DNA of 64,000 nucleotides from Clostridiaceae bacterium Marseille-Q4145 (GCA_018223365.1 JAGTTP010000001.1:1427808-1491807), one strand, 5' to 3'; shown: positions 42,068 to 51,919, counted from the first letter of the stretch. Numbers and translations: made by a program. The notes: generated by a model from the letters alone, not told the origin.

Positions 42068-43465
42068 ATGAAATGGTGCAGATCAAATGGAAGGGTGCTG
42101 ACGCTGATGCTGGCCCTTGCTTTTTTCAATTTTATTTTTCTGGGGATCGAATATCAGTTTGATAATATGATGGCACTGGTTACTGGACCGGAACAGGTGG
42201 TGACGGCTCAGGGCTATGTGCTGGGAGCCAGCGTGCTGGGCTTTTTGCTTTACCCGGCTGCTGCTTCCTGTATAAAAGAAAAATTTGGGCAGATTGTTGT
42301 GTTTGCAGGAGCACTGGCAGGGGTGATTTGTATTTTTGTAATCTGGCAGCATAACTCCTATGGTACGATTCTGGCGGCGGGCTGTATCTGTTTTATTCTG
42401 ATGGGTATGGCAGGCAGCGCGGTACATTATTATCTCCCCAGGGAGGCGGAGCCTGAGCATCTGGCGAAGGCTGTCGGCATATCTTATGCGGTAGGAATCC
42501 TTCTTCAGTTTCTTAATAATAATCTCATAAAAAATGATACGGCAGAGTCTGTGGTTCTGGCTGTCTCAGCAGCGGTGTTTTCTGTATTGCTGTTAAACGC
42601 GGAGAATGGAATGTCAGAAGCAGAAAGTGCATCGGAAAGCACATCGAAAAGCTCCGGGCATGCGGGTCTCTGGCTGATTCTTCTTGTGATATTGATCACC
42701 TGTATTTTTTCTACGCTGGATGCAGCAGTGACACTGGGACACGTATCTGGCAGTGCAGATGTGGGACAATGGCCAAGACTGCTGCTTGCAGGAAGCGGTC
42801 TTCTGGCGGGTGTTTTCTTTGACGGCCGGGAACGCCGGTATGGAAATATACTGATGTATTGTGTGACGGTTTTGTCGGTGCTCTGTATTGTGGTACTGGA
42901 AAATGGCGGCCCTTTTTTTGCAGGACTGGTTGTGTTTTATCTGTCGGCCGGGTTCTTTGTTGTATTTTTTACGGTAAGCTTTATGCGGCTTTCGACCCGG
43001 ATGAAGTGTCCGAAGCTCTGGGCAGGTCTTGGAAGGGCTGTGAACAATATCTGCGCTTTTGCTACAGGATCACTGTCACTTCGGCTCATACGGTCAGAAA
43101 ACCAGATGCTGCGGGATGGTATGCTGCTGGTGCTATTTGTTTTGATCAGCATTGCATTTTTTATTTACAGTAATGCTATGTACATGCAGGAAAAGAAAGA
43201 ACCGGAGAGCAGCGGGACAAAGCCTGGAGAGGAAGAAAGTCTGGAAATGTTTGCTGTGTCGTTTTCTCTGACAGAGCGGGAAAAAGAGGTGCTGGAGGTG
43301 CTGCTGGTATCTGATGAAAACGTTCAGGACATTGCGGAGACACTGATGATTTCCAGAGCAGCACTGTATCGGCATATTGCCAGCCTTAATGAGAAAACCG
43401 GAACAAAGTCCAGAATCGGACTGGTTCAGTTTTACTATCGATATCACAGGAGGAATGGAGGATGA
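42068..43465 (+). CDS. Membrane-bound LuxR-family regulator with MFS-like domain
   Basis: A 465-aa protein. About twelve hydrophobic segments fill residues 10-385, resembling a transporter-like sensor. The C-terminal 65 residues are a LuxR/GerE helix-turn-helix (LTEREKEVLEVLL, DIAETLMISRAALYRHIASLNEKTGTKSR). Proteins of this layout in Firmicutes and Eggerthellaceae are thought to sense a ligand through the membrane domain and act at a nearby promoter. GGAG at 42056 serves ATG 42068. It overlaps the lipoprotein gene by four bases, so regulator and lipoproteins are one operon. Confidence 0.85.
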   Translation: MKWCRSNGRVLTLMLALAFFNFIFLGIEYQFDNMMALVTGPEQVVTAQGYVLGASVLGFLLYPAAASCIKEKFGQIVVFAGALAGVICIFVIWQHNSYGTILAAGCICFILMGMAGSAVHYYLPREAEPEHLAKAVGISYAVGILLQFLNNNLIKNDTAESVVLAVSAAVFSVLLLNAENGMSEAESASESTSKSSGHAGLWLILLVILITCIFSTLDAAVTLGHVSGSADVGQWPRLLLAGSGLLAGVFFDGRERRYGNILMYCVTVLSVLCIVVLENGGPFFAGLVVFYLSAGFFVVFFTVSFMRLSTRMKCPKLWAGLGRAVNNICAFATGSLSLRLIRSENQMLRDGMLLVLFVLISIAFFIYSNAMYMQEKKEPESSGTKPGEEESLEMFAVSFSLTEREKEVLEVLLVSDENVQDIAETLMISRAALYRHIASLNEKTGTKSRIGLVQFYYRYHRRNGG

Positions 43466-44526
43466 AAAAGAAACATCATTACAGAATGCTTTTCGTTCTG
43501 CTGGCAGCAGGACTGCTTTGCAGTTGCGGAATCGCCGCAAAAAAGGAAGCTCCCCGGCTGGAAGCCTATAACGGCTTTGCTTACACCGAAGAGAACGGAC
43601 AGAAAAAATACATTCTGGAAACTCGGAATGATATTCGGCTTCATTGCTTTTTTCAGTCGGGGTCTGAAGAATATGAGGAAGTAATTTACGATCTGGAGCT
43701 TTCAGAAGAGGAAGGAGCTTCCGAGAAAGTTACCCGTGTGATGCAGGAACAGGGAGAAGATCTGACACCGTCCTTTACGAAATTTGACTTCGTTTTTTAT
43801 CCGGAAAAGGTGGTTATGACGGTAGAACGAAACACTGATCTGATGGCCGGAGGTGATTCGGACAACATTCAGACAGGAACCTATACCCTGTTTGCTTCCG
43901 ACTGGATGCCGGATACTTCTGCAACAATGGAAAAGCAGGACATTCTGGCACCCTATCAGAGTGTCGAACTGGCGGCTATGGCCCGTGCTTATTATTTGAA
44001 GGAAAGTAATTTTCTGGCGCCGGAGGTGGAATGTGTGAAGAATGACGATGGCACGACCACCATTCACCTTTATGAGATTTTGGAGGACGATGAGGAGACC
44101 AGCCATACTGGTACTTCTGCCTGGTATACAGTGGACGGATATGGAAAGGGAAAGGATGATGTAATGGGAAATACGGTGGAGTTTCCGGCCATGTCCCTGG
44201 GTGAGATCGCAGAATATGTGAAAACTCCCATAGCACTTACCTACAGTGAGGAGGGTGAGGCTCATAATGAATGGCAGATTACCGATGCAGCTACCATCGA
44301 TGCCTGTATGAAGGCTCTGAAGCAGCTTGTCGTCGGGGAGGAGACAGAGCTTCGCACCATGGACGCCGGAGAGACTCTTGCTTTCCAAATGGAGGACGGA
44401 AATGTCTGGATACTGGATTTTGAAGCCGGAAACCTGCTGAGAAATAACACTTGTTATGAGACAGAGGGCTGGAAGAATGTTCAGAATGTGATACGGGATG
44501 ATCTTACGGAGGAGGGACTGCGATGA
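43462..44526 (+). CDS. Lipoprotein of unknown function (1)
   Basis: A 354-aa exported lipoprotein: basic start, hydrophobic segment and lipobox ending GLLCSC near residue 22. The mature part is acidic and without recognised domain; it contains a proline-poor beta-rich region (YSEEGEAHNEWQITDAATIDACMKALKQL shortened). ATG overlaps the LuxR stop and the end overlaps the next lipoprotein gene by four bases. A surface partner of the second lipoprotein is likely by coupling. Confidence 0.75.
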   Translation: MKKKHHYRMLFVLLAAGLLCSCGIAAKKEAPRLEAYNGFAYTEENGQKKYILETRNDIRLHCFFQSGSEEYEEVIYDLELSEEEGASEKVTRVMQEQGEDLTPSFTKFDFVFYPEKVVMTVERNTDLMAGGDSDNIQTGTYTLFASDWMPDTSATMEKQDILAPYQSVELAAMARAYYLKESNFLAPEVECVKNDDGTTTIHLYEILEDDEETSHTGTSAWYTVDGYGKGKDDVMGNTVEFPAMSLGEIAEYVKTPIALTYSEEGEAHNEWQITDAATIDACMKALKQLVVGEETELRTMDAGETLAFQMEDGNVWILDFEAGNLLRNNTCYETEGWKNVQNVIRDDLTEEGLR

Positions 44527-45983
44527 GATTACGAGATGGAAAGAAGGCAGGAGCATTGCTGCTTGCGGCGCTTTTACTGACCGGCTGTGGCGGAGCAGCA
44601 GACACAGCATCAAATGTGGGAACGGATGCCGCAGTGGATACTGTAACGACTGCTGCCGCAGACACTGCGGCAGGAACATGGGAGCTTGTGAGCATGACCT
44701 ATAACGGTAGGACTGTCGGCAAGGAGGATCTGGAAGAGATGGGAACTGCCATGACTCTGGATCTCCTGGAGGACGGTACCGGAACCATGGATTATGACGG
44801 GACGGTCTATGATCTGACCTGGGATGACAGCAGTATTACCATGGAGGATGTGGCAGATTCTTATACGCTGGAGGATGGTGTGCTGATTCTGGCAAATGAC
44901 GATACAGAGATGGTCTTTGGGCGGCCGGGAAGCGTGGCAGCTGTGACTGCACCGGATGAAGAAGAGGGGGAAGAAACCTTGCCGGATGGAGAAGAGGGAC
45001 AGGCAGCTGCGGCAGATTCGAAGACTGAGACCGCTGTCGAGGACAACTGGACAGTCGTTTCGCTGGCATCTGCTCAGGAACTGGTGCCTTATAGTTGCAC
45101 GGAATTCAGTATGAATATTCCGGAAGGCTGGAGCGTGAAATCTTCTGCCATGTACACCGGTATGTTTCATGCGATTCACGTTTTTGATCCGGAAAATCCG
45201 GTGAATCAGATTTTCTTTATGCTGAAAATGGAGCCAATGTTTCCGGATGAGAATTCCCGGGCGATGATGGCGCTTTCCAGTGATTTGTTTGGAAAATATC
45301 CCATTCTTACGAATGTATCGACACAGGGAGTCTTTGAAATATTCCCACAGTTTGCAGACGCAATGAATGCAACTGCTGATTATGCGGATATTCAGACACC
45401 GTACATTGCAGATTTTTCTGTGACAGAGAGCTTTGAAAGTACTCAGGGAATGAGTAGCGTTGCTATTTCCCCCTCCATTCTTCGGGCTGATTTTACGCAG
45501 GATGGCACGGCGGGAGAGGGAATGTTCACGGCGGATGTGGTTCCCTTTGCCATGGGCACGGGAATGGGATATTATTCTGTCTATAATCTGACAGTCCTCA
45601 GTGCAGAAAAGGGAACCTTTCAGGACTGGCAGCCTACTTTGAATAAAGTTCTCAGCAGTCTTAATTATACGCCGGAGTTCCAGAGCTTTGCCATGTCCCA
45701 GAGCAATCAGGCGGCCTCTACCTCCCAGTCTCTCAGCCAGTCAGCCAGTGAGATGTCCGACAGCATCATGTCTTCCTGGGAAAACCGGAACCGGAGTCAG
45801 GATATTATGAGCCAGAAGCAGAGTGACGCCACCCTGGGTTACGAGCGCATCGTGGACACTGAAACTGGAAATATTTACAAAATTGACAACGGTTTCACCG
45901 ACTGGTATGACGGCTCCCGTTACAAGTCCATCACTGATGATCAGTATACGGATTCGGTGGAAGCAGTGATTCACTGGAAGTAG
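44523..45983 (+). CDS. Lipoprotein of unknown function (2)
   Basis: A 486-aa exported lipoprotein with lipobox LLLTGCGG (Cys near residue 22). Residues 45-130 form a lipocalin-like small repeat (GTWELVSMTYNGRTVGKEDL, with YDLTWDDSSITM) as in DUF5640/META-like modules. An acidic linker (EEEGEETLPDGEEGQ) follows, then a region like PsbP/DUF-type domains (FSMNIPEGWSVKSSA), a Ser/Gln-rich stretch, and the tail GYERIVDTETGNIYKIDNGF shared with the zinc-ribbon protein. It is the last gene of the operon. A cell-surface sensing or binding function is possible. Confidence 0.75.
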   Translation: MRLRDGKKAGALLLAALLLTGCGGAADTASNVGTDAAVDTVTTAAADTAAGTWELVSMTYNGRTVGKEDLEEMGTAMTLDLLEDGTGTMDYDGTVYDLTWDDSSITMEDVADSYTLEDGVLILANDDTEMVFGRPGSVAAVTAPDEEEGEETLPDGEEGQAAAADSKTETAVEDNWTVVSLASAQELVPYSCTEFSMNIPEGWSVKSSAMYTGMFHAIHVFDPENPVNQIFFMLKMEPMFPDENSRAMMALSSDLFGKYPILTNVSTQGVFEIFPQFADAMNATADYADIQTPYIADFSVTESFESTQGMSSVAISPSILRADFTQDGTAGEGMFTADVVPFAMGTGMGYYSVYNLTVLSAEKGTFQDWQPTLNKVLSSLNYTPEFQSFAMSQSNQAASTSQSLSQSASEMSDSIMSSWENRNRSQDIMSQKQSDATLGYERIVDTETGNIYKIDNGFTDWYDGSRYKSITDDQYTDSVEAVIHWK

Positions 45984-46066
45984 AGTCATTGATTTTTTAA
46001 GGCATTTGCGGTATCATGGCATGGTATAGTTTGGGATAAATAAAAGGGGTAGAGAGGGATTAAGAA

Positions 46067-47371
46067 ATGGAAAAAAGAAACGCAAAAGCCTTATTGCCTA
46101 TCGCGGTGTTTGTGGTTTTATATCTGGGACTGGGGATTCTGTTTGAATATGGCCTGAATATCGAGATGGGATTTTACAAAATTCCTGTTGTGATTATATT
46201 TTTGCTTGCACTGCTTGTTGCATGTCTGCAAAACCGGAAATTAAGCCTGAATGATAAACTGAAAATAATGGGAGTTGGAATCAGCGATCCGAACATTATT
46301 ACCATGATCATTATATTTATGCTGGCTGGAATTTTTGTGGGTGTTGTTGGAAGAACATCAGCAAACAGTGTGGCATATTTTATTCTGTCACTGATACCGC
46401 CTCAGTTTGCGGTTGTGGTGCTTTTTGTAGTAAGTTGTTTTGTATCACTTGCAATGGGGACTTCCGTAGGAACCATTACTTTAATTACTCCGATTGGAAT
46501 AGCCGTGTCGCGAGCATCGGGGTTTGACCTGCCGCTTTGTATTGCGACAGTCATGGGTGGTGCAATGTTTGGGGATAATCTGTCCTTTATATCTGATACG
46601 ACAATTGCCGCATGTAATGGACAGGGTTGTAAGATGACAGATAAATTTAAGGAAAACTTTTTCATTGCACTTCCGGCAGCAATTGTCAGTCTGGTGATTA
46701 TTTACAGTCTGTCTGTGAAAAATTACAGTGGCGGAGTTGTGCAGGAAGAATATCATCTGATACAGGCTATTCCTTATATACTGGTGCTGGCGGGAGGTAT
46801 TCTTGGCTTAAATGTGTTCCTGGTACTGATTACAGGAATCATAAGCGGATCCATCATCATGATTGCGACAGGGATGATCGTGCCGACGGATTTGCTTGGA
46901 AATATGGGAGACGGGGCAGCAGGCATGTTTGAAACCAGCATGGTTGCCATTCTGGTAGCGTCTATCTGTGCACTGATCAAAGAATATGGTGGATTTGCTG
47001 CTCTGCTATACTGGATAAAGAAAGTGTTTAAAGGGAGAAAAGGCGGACTCCTTGGCATGGGTCTGCTGGTAGGTCTGATGGATATTGCAACCGCGAATAA
47101 TACAGTCGCAATTGTTATGGCAAATCCAATTGCAAAAGAAATGTCGGGAAACTATGGGATCAGCAATAAGAAAGCAGCATCTATTCTGGATACATTTTCC
47201 TGTATCTTTCAGGGAATTCTTCCTTATGGAGCACAGATGCTGGTTGCCATCTCAGCGGCTTCCGGCCTGGGTGAGACAGTCAGTGCATTTGATATTCTGC
47301 CAATGTTGTTTTACCCGTATATGTTGTTCATCAGTTCCCTTGTCTTTATTTCTTTTGAAAAAAATGCATAA
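46067..47371 (+). CDS. NhaC-family Na+/H+ antiporter-like permease
   Basis: A 434-aa integral membrane protein with about eleven helices. The conserved stretch SCFVSLAMGTSVGTITLITPIG and MGGAMFGDNLSFISDTTIAA are hallmarks of the NhaC group of the ion-transporter superfamily. Members swap Na+ for H+ or carry amino acids and malate/lactate. The amidohydrolase 34 bases downstream suggests that the pair imports and splits a cyclic or acylated amine (inference). AGAGAGGG precedes ATG 46067. Confidence 0.88.
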   Translation: MEKRNAKALLPIAVFVVLYLGLGILFEYGLNIEMGFYKIPVVIIFLLALLVACLQNRKLSLNDKLKIMGVGISDPNIITMIIIFMLAGIFVGVVGRTSANSVAYFILSLIPPQFAVVVLFVVSCFVSLAMGTSVGTITLITPIGIAVSRASGFDLPLCIATVMGGAMFGDNLSFISDTTIAACNGQGCKMTDKFKENFFIALPAAIVSLVIIYSLSVKNYSGGVVQEEYHLIQAIPYILVLAGGILGLNVFLVLITGIISGSIIMIATGMIVPTDLLGNMGDGAAGMFETSMVAILVASICALIKEYGGFAALLYWIKKVFKGRKGGLLGMGLLVGLMDIATANNTVAIVMANPIAKEMSGNYGISNKKAASILDTFSCIFQGILPYGAQMLVAISAASGLGETVSAFDILPMLFYPYMLFISSLVFISFEKNA

Positions 47372-47405
47372 CTGGAAAAACAGATAGAAAAAGAAGGCGA
47401 AAGCA

Positions 47406-48257
47406 ATGTTCGGAGAATGTCATGCCCATGTAATCATGGACGGAATCAATTATAAAGCAGCAGTGGCACTTCATAAAGACGGTGTCTGCGAGGCAGCAGT
47501 CCGCGCCCATCTTAAGGAATGGAAAGACGCTGGAATAACCTTTGTGCGGGATGGCGGAGATGCGCGTGGAGCGTCCAAAAAAGCAAAAGAACTGGCGCCG
47601 GAGTATGGGATTGATTACCGTACTCCGGTGTTTGCCATTCATAAACGTCATCATTACGGTGGTATTGTGGGATTGCCCTTTGATACGTGGACGGAGTATG
47701 AGGCACTGGTCCTAAGAGCGAAAGAAGAAGGCGCTGACTTTATCAAGATTATGGTCAGTGGGATTCTGGATTTTGCCCACGCGGGAACATTGACAGAAGA
47801 TGGTCTTGACCGGGAATCAATTCGCAGAATGATCGGTACGGCACATGATGCTGGGATGGCAGTCATGGCTCATTGCAATGGCAATCAGACCTGTTATGAG
47901 ACACTGGAAGCGGGCGTTGATAGTCTGGAACATGGATTTTTCATGGAAGAAGAGACATTGCATCTGCTGGCAGAAAAAGGAACAGCCTGGATGCCGACCT
48001 TCGCGCCGGTGGGGAATCTGCTTGGATGCGGACGCTTCCCGGATGAGGAAGTACAGAAGAATCTGGAACGGCAGATGGAAAATGTGCGGAAGGCGATGAG
48101 GATGGGTGCGCATATTGGACTCGGCAGTGACGCCGGAGCTTACCTGGTTCCCCATGGACAGGGAACCGTGGATGAACTCCATTACCTTACAAAGGCTGGT
48201 GTGACGGAAGAAGTGCTGCAGCAGACCGAGCAGCAAGTAAAAACCTTATTCAAATAA
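47406..48257 (+). CDS. Metal-dependent amidohydrolase
   Basis: A 283-aa TIM-barrel hydrolase. Metal ligands: HxH in GECHAHVIM near the start, Lys or equivalent in DFIKIMVSG, His in MAVMAHCNGN, His in LEHGFFM and Asp in IGLGSDAGAYL. It lacks the usual 60-residue N-terminal composite sheet, beginning directly at the HxH strand, so it is short compared with imidazolonepropionase-like enzymes. The upstream transporter suggests a shared substrate. It overlaps the convergent HAD gene by 12 bases. Confidence 0.88.
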   Translation: MFGECHAHVIMDGINYKAAVALHKDGVCEAAVRAHLKEWKDAGITFVRDGGDARGASKKAKELAPEYGIDYRTPVFAIHKRHHYGGIVGLPFDTWTEYEALVLRAKEEGADFIKIMVSGILDFAHAGTLTEDGLDRESIRRMIGTAHDAGMAVMAHCNGNQTCYETLEAGVDSLEHGFFMEEETLHLLAEKGTAWMPTFAPVGNLLGCGRFPDEEVQKNLERQMENVRKAMRMGAHIGLGSDAGAYLVPHGQGTVDELHYLTKAGVTEEVLQQTEQQVKTLFK

Positions 48258-48875
48258 CGTCATCAGATCCGAAAACTCTTTAATGACATAATCTTTTCTT
48301 TCTACTTTCCCGAATCCATAGGAGGCGTGGCAGAATTTCACACCGGCTTCTTCGGAAGCCTGGCGGTCGCCGTCAATGTCGCCTACATAGACAGGGTTCT
48401 GCAGATGATTCCGGTCAGCGACAAGACGGATATTGGGACCTTTAGGAAGGCCGGTGCCGCCGGGGCATTCAGAATCGGTAATGCAGTCGGTAAGGCCGGT
48501 TTTCTCCAGGAAGAGTTCAATGTAGCCAGACTGGCAGTTACTCACAATAAAGAGCGGGATTTTTTTACACAGAGCTTTCATGGTCTCGGCCACGCCCGGA
48601 TAGAGGATGTTCTGCGTGGATGCGCGGAGAAGTTCATGCTCGCGCTCGCAGCACTCGTTGATCAGGTCATAGCGCTCTTTCTCTTCCAGAAATGGAAATA
48701 CCATATCGGCAATGACCGGCAGCGGGCGGCCAAAAAGCTGTGTCAGCTGCTTCGCGGTAAAACGGAACGGGATATCATCCCGCTTTTCAATAATCTCATT
48801 CCACGCCTCTGCGACAATGGGGGTGGAATTCCATAAGGTTCCATCAATATCTAAAATAATACCATCGGTTTTCAT
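48246..48875 (-). CDS. HAD-superfamily phosphatase (phosphoglycolate phosphatase-like)
   Basis: A 209-aa hydrolase. Motif I is DGIILDIDGTLWNS with nucleophile Asp, motif II is LFIVSNCQSG, the Lys of motif III is in GLPKGPNIRL and motif IV is VYVGDIDGDRQAS. The cap between is helical (subclass I). The start at 48875 is preferred because AAGGAG lies 8 bases before it, inside the five-codon longer frame. Substrate unknown; small phosphorylated metabolites are usual for the family. Confidence 0.9.
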   Translation of the reverse strand: MKTDGIILDIDGTLWNSTPIVAEAWNEIIEKRDDIPFRFTAKQLTQLFGRPLPVIADMVFPFLEEKERYDLINECCEREHELLRASTQNILYPGVAETMKALCKKIPLFIVSNCQSGYIELFLEKTGLTDCITDSECPGGTGLPKGPNIRLVADRNHLQNPVYVGDIDGDRQASEEAGVKFCHASYGFGKVERKDYVIKEFSDLMTLFE

Positions 48876-48974
48876 ATAAATCTCCTTCATTCAGGTTTTC
48901 TTAAGAATTTGTACTATTTTCCATAATATAAAATTAAGTAGGAGAAATCAAGGTTTTATGTTATACTAACCTTT

Positions 48975-50132
48975 ATGAAATACGAAAAAACAGAAGAATT
49001 ACGGGAAGCAAAGCGGGAAGCTGTTCACGCTATGACAGAAGAGACATCATTGGAACAGATTGTAATGCCGCTGCTTTCATGGTATGATGGGCATGCACGT
49101 GTGCTGCCCTGGAGAGAAAATACAGCGCCTTATCGGGTGTGGGTATCTGAGATTATGTTGCAGCAGACCCGTGTGGAGGCTGTGAAGCCGTTTTTTGAGC
49201 GTTTTATGAAAGCACTGCCGGATGTGTCAGCACTGGCAGCGTGTCCGGAGAACGAGCTTCTGAAACTTTGGGAGGGGCTTGGCTACTATAACCGGGTGCG
49301 GAATATGCAGAAGGCTGCGCAGATCATTATGACAGAATACAGCGGAGAATTTCCGGCAGATTTTGAAAAGCTTCTGGCATTGCCGGGGATCGGCAGTTAT
49401 ACAGCAGGAGCAATCTCTTCCATTGCCTTTGGCATTCCCATGCCTGCCGTGGACGGAAATGTGCTGCGTGTCATTTCCAGAGTGAAGGCAAGCTATGAGG
49501 ATGTGCTGAAGCAGTCAGTAAAAAATGCCATGGAAGCGGAGATCCGGGAGCTGATTCCCAAAGAGCGGGCGGGTGATTTTAATCAGGCGCTCATTGAGAT
49601 CGGAGCCATTGTCTGCGTGCCAAACGGAAAGGCGAAGTGTGAAGAATGTCCACTGGCATTCTGCTGCCGGGCAAGAGCGGAAGGAATCGTAGACGAGCTT
49701 CCGAAGAAAAAGGCAAAGAAAGAACGTCGGATCGAAGACCGGACGGTGCTGATTTTAAAAGACGGAGACCGGGTAGCGATCAGGAAACGGCCGGCAAAAG
49801 GACTGCTGGCAGGACTTTATGAACTTCCAAATCTGGATGGAAACTTAAGTGAGCAGCAGGTGCTGGAGCAGGTGAAAGAATGGGGATTATCGCCCCTTCG
49901 AATCTTGCCGCTTGCGGGAGCAAAACACATTTTCAGTCATGTGGAATGGCATATGACGGGGTATGCTGTGAGTCTGGAAGAAACAGATCATATGGAAAAT
50001 TCCGGATTCTTATTTATAGAAACAAAAGAAACTGAGAGCAGTTATCCGATTCCGGCGGCATTTGCGGCCTATGCAGAGTATCTGGATATTGCACTGGGAG
50101 AAGAAAAATACAGGAAAGGTAAAGAAGTATAA
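48975..50132 (+). CDS. mutY: A/G-specific adenine glycosylase
   Basis: A 385-aa DNA repair glycosylase that removes A opposite 8-oxoG. Catalytic Glu in SEIMLQQTRVE (about residue 60), helix-hairpin-helix LPGIGSYTAGAI, catalytic Asp in AVDGNVLRV, four Cys for the 4Fe-4S cluster in VCVPNGKAKCEECP...FCC and a C-terminal NUDIX-like domain (KHIFSHVEWHM) reading 8-oxoG. An N-terminal extension of about 30 residues precedes the domain. The glycosyltransferase gene begins 2 bases after its stop. Confidence 0.95.
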   Translation: MKYEKTEELREAKREAVHAMTEETSLEQIVMPLLSWYDGHARVLPWRENTAPYRVWVSEIMLQQTRVEAVKPFFERFMKALPDVSALAACPENELLKLWEGLGYYNRVRNMQKAAQIIMTEYSGEFPADFEKLLALPGIGSYTAGAISSIAFGIPMPAVDGNVLRVISRVKASYEDVLKQSVKNAMEAEIRELIPKERAGDFNQALIEIGAIVCVPNGKAKCEECPLAFCCRARAEGIVDELPKKKAKKERRIEDRTVLILKDGDRVAIRKRPAKGLLAGLYELPNLDGNLSEQQVLEQVKEWGLSPLRILPLAGAKHIFSHVEWHMTGYAVSLEETDHMENSGFLFIETKETESSYPIPAAFAAYAEYLDIALGEEKYRKGKEV

Positions 50133-50133
50133 A

Positions 50134-51153
50134 ATGAAGTTATTATCAATCGCAGTTCCTTGTTACAATTCGGAAGGTTATATGAGAAATTGCATCGAAT
50201 CTCTGCTTCCGGGCGGAGAAGAGGTGGAGATTATCATTGTGGATGATGGTTCTACCAAAGACAGAACCGCAGAGATTGCAGATGAGTATGCTGCCAAATA
50301 TCCGACCATTGTCAAAGCGGTACATCAGGAAAACGGTGGTCACGGACAGGCTGTCAATACCGGTCTGAAAAATGCTACCGGTCTCTATTTCAAAGTCGTG
50401 GACAGTGATGACTGGCTGGATAAGGATAATTATCCGAAGGTGCTGGCGAAGCTGGCAGAACTGGTACATCAGGGAAATGCACCGGATATGATGATCTGCA
50501 ACTATATTTATGACAAGCAGGGAGCAAAACATAAAAAAGCAGTGCGCTATGCATCGGCATTCCCGTTAGATGAGGTATTTACCTGGAGAGATGTAAAACA
50601 TTTCCGTCTGGGACAGTACATTCTTATGCACTCTGTGATTTACCGTACCCATATGTTGAAAGAATGTGGACTGGAGCTGCCGAAACATACCTTCTATGTG
50701 GATAACATTTTCGTATATTATCCGCTGCCCTATGTGAAGACGCTTTATTATATGGATATTGATTTGTATCATTACTTCATTGGCAGAGCAGATCAGTCAG
50801 TCAATGAGCAGGTTATGATTGGTCGTGTGGATCAGCAGATCAAAGTCAACAGGATTATGATTGATCAGTATGACATGAAAACGATTCAGCCAGTAAAGCT
50901 GAGAAAATATATGACCAGCTATCTGGATATTATGATGACGGTATCCTCTATTATGCTGATTCGTTCCGGTACGGAAGAAAGTCTTACAAAGAAAAAAGAC
51001 CTGTGGCAGTACCTTAAGAAAAAGGATGCAGGTCTTTACTACAAATTATATTTCGGTATCTTTGGCCGTGCTATGAATCTCCCGGGCAAGGGTGGACGAA
51101 AAGTTTCCGTGATCGCCTATAAGCTTGCGAATAAAGTCATGGGCTTTAACTAA
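50134..51153 (+). CDS. Family 2 glycosyltransferase
   Basis: A 339-aa GT-A enzyme. The start LLSIAVPCYNSEGYMRNCI, the nucleotide-binding EIIIVDDGSTKDRT, and the metal-binding VVDSDDW (DxD-like) are clear. The C-terminal third has hydrophobic helices without clear membrane anchors. It probably adds a sugar to a cell-surface glycan or lipid. ATG 50134 is taken as start although the frame is open further upstream inside mutY. It is convergent with, and overlaps, the PAP2 gene. Confidence 0.92.
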   Translation: MKLLSIAVPCYNSEGYMRNCIESLLPGGEEVEIIIVDDGSTKDRTAEIADEYAAKYPTIVKAVHQENGGHGQAVNTGLKNATGLYFKVVDSDDWLDKDNYPKVLAKLAELVHQGNAPDMMICNYIYDKQGAKHKKAVRYASAFPLDEVFTWRDVKHFRLGQYILMHSVIYRTHMLKECGLELPKHTFYVDNIFVYYPLPYVKTLYYMDIDLYHYFIGRADQSVNEQVMIGRVDQQIKVNRIMIDQYDMKTIQPVKLRKYMTSYLDIMMTVSSIMLIRSGTEESLTKKKDLWQYLKKKDAGLYYKLYFGIFGRAMNLPGKGGRKVSVIAYKLANKVMGFN

Positions 51154-51780
51154 AACGTTTGTATGGTAAACGATGTGGTTCATAATAATACCAAATAAAA
51201 TACCAAGAATCACATCAATGCAGGAATGCTGTTTAATAAACATCGTGGACAGGATGATGGACACGCACAGGATGCGTGAAAGTCGGACGGTCCACTTTTT
51301 TTGCAGCAACTCCGGGCTGTGCATAACAGCCATATGTGCCCCTATGGAGTTGAATACATGGATGCTGGGAAGAATGTTCGTAGATGTATCTGCCCAGTAA
51401 ATAAAACACACCAGTTTGATGAAAATATTGTCCCGGTCAAATTCCAGCGGACGGAGCAGATGTCCGTTAGGGTAAATGGTGGAAATGATGAGAAACAGTG
51501 TCATTCCTGTATAAATAAAAGAAATATAGCGGAAAAACTGTTTTCGGTCATGTAAGAACATCCACACGTACACAGCTGCAATATATGCAAACCACAGCAG
51601 GTAAGGAATAATAAAATATTCACAGAACGGAATATAATCATCCAGCGGAAAATGAATCACGTGGTAAGGTTCGTTTGCCCGGCTTTCCAGCCAGACAAAC
51701 CAGATCATATAAATAATAAAATAAGAAACAGCCCATATATAAGGATATTTCTTAACAAAGTCCTTTAATTTAACAGACAT
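51046..51780 (-). CDS. PAP2-superfamily membrane phosphatase/phosphotransferase
   Basis: A 244-aa protein with six predicted helices. Phosphatase motifs are NILPSIHVFNS (PSxH, as in inositolphosphotransferase-type members rather than PSGH) and FIKQHSCIDVILG (H...D). It likely acts on polyisoprenyl or phosphatidyl phosphates. GGAGGTC upstream fixes the start at 51780, 17 codons into a longer frame. The last 36 codons lie antisense to the end of the glycosyltransferase gene, an unusually long convergent overlap for this window. Confidence 0.85.
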   Translation of the reverse strand: MSVKLKDFVKKYPYIWAVSYFIIYMIWFVWLESRANEPYHVIHFPLDDYIPFCEYFIIPYLLWFAYIAAVYVWMFLHDRKQFFRYISFIYTGMTLFLIISTIYPNGHLLRPLEFDRDNIFIKLVCFIYWADTSTNILPSIHVFNSIGAHMAVMHSPELLQKKWTVRLSRILCVSIILSTMFIKQHSCIDVILGILFGIIMNHIVYHTNVLVKAHDFIRKLIGDHGNFSSTLAREIHSTAKDTEI

Positions 51781-51919
51781 GAAAGACCTCCTCTGATGTA
51801 AAAAAGCTTTCTGTTCACGGTATGATAGCATATGAAAAAGAAGAACTCAAGAGGGGAAAGCTGAATAATTCTGAAGAAATACGGAAAATCGAGGGCTTTT
51901 TACAAGAAAAGGTCCGGTC

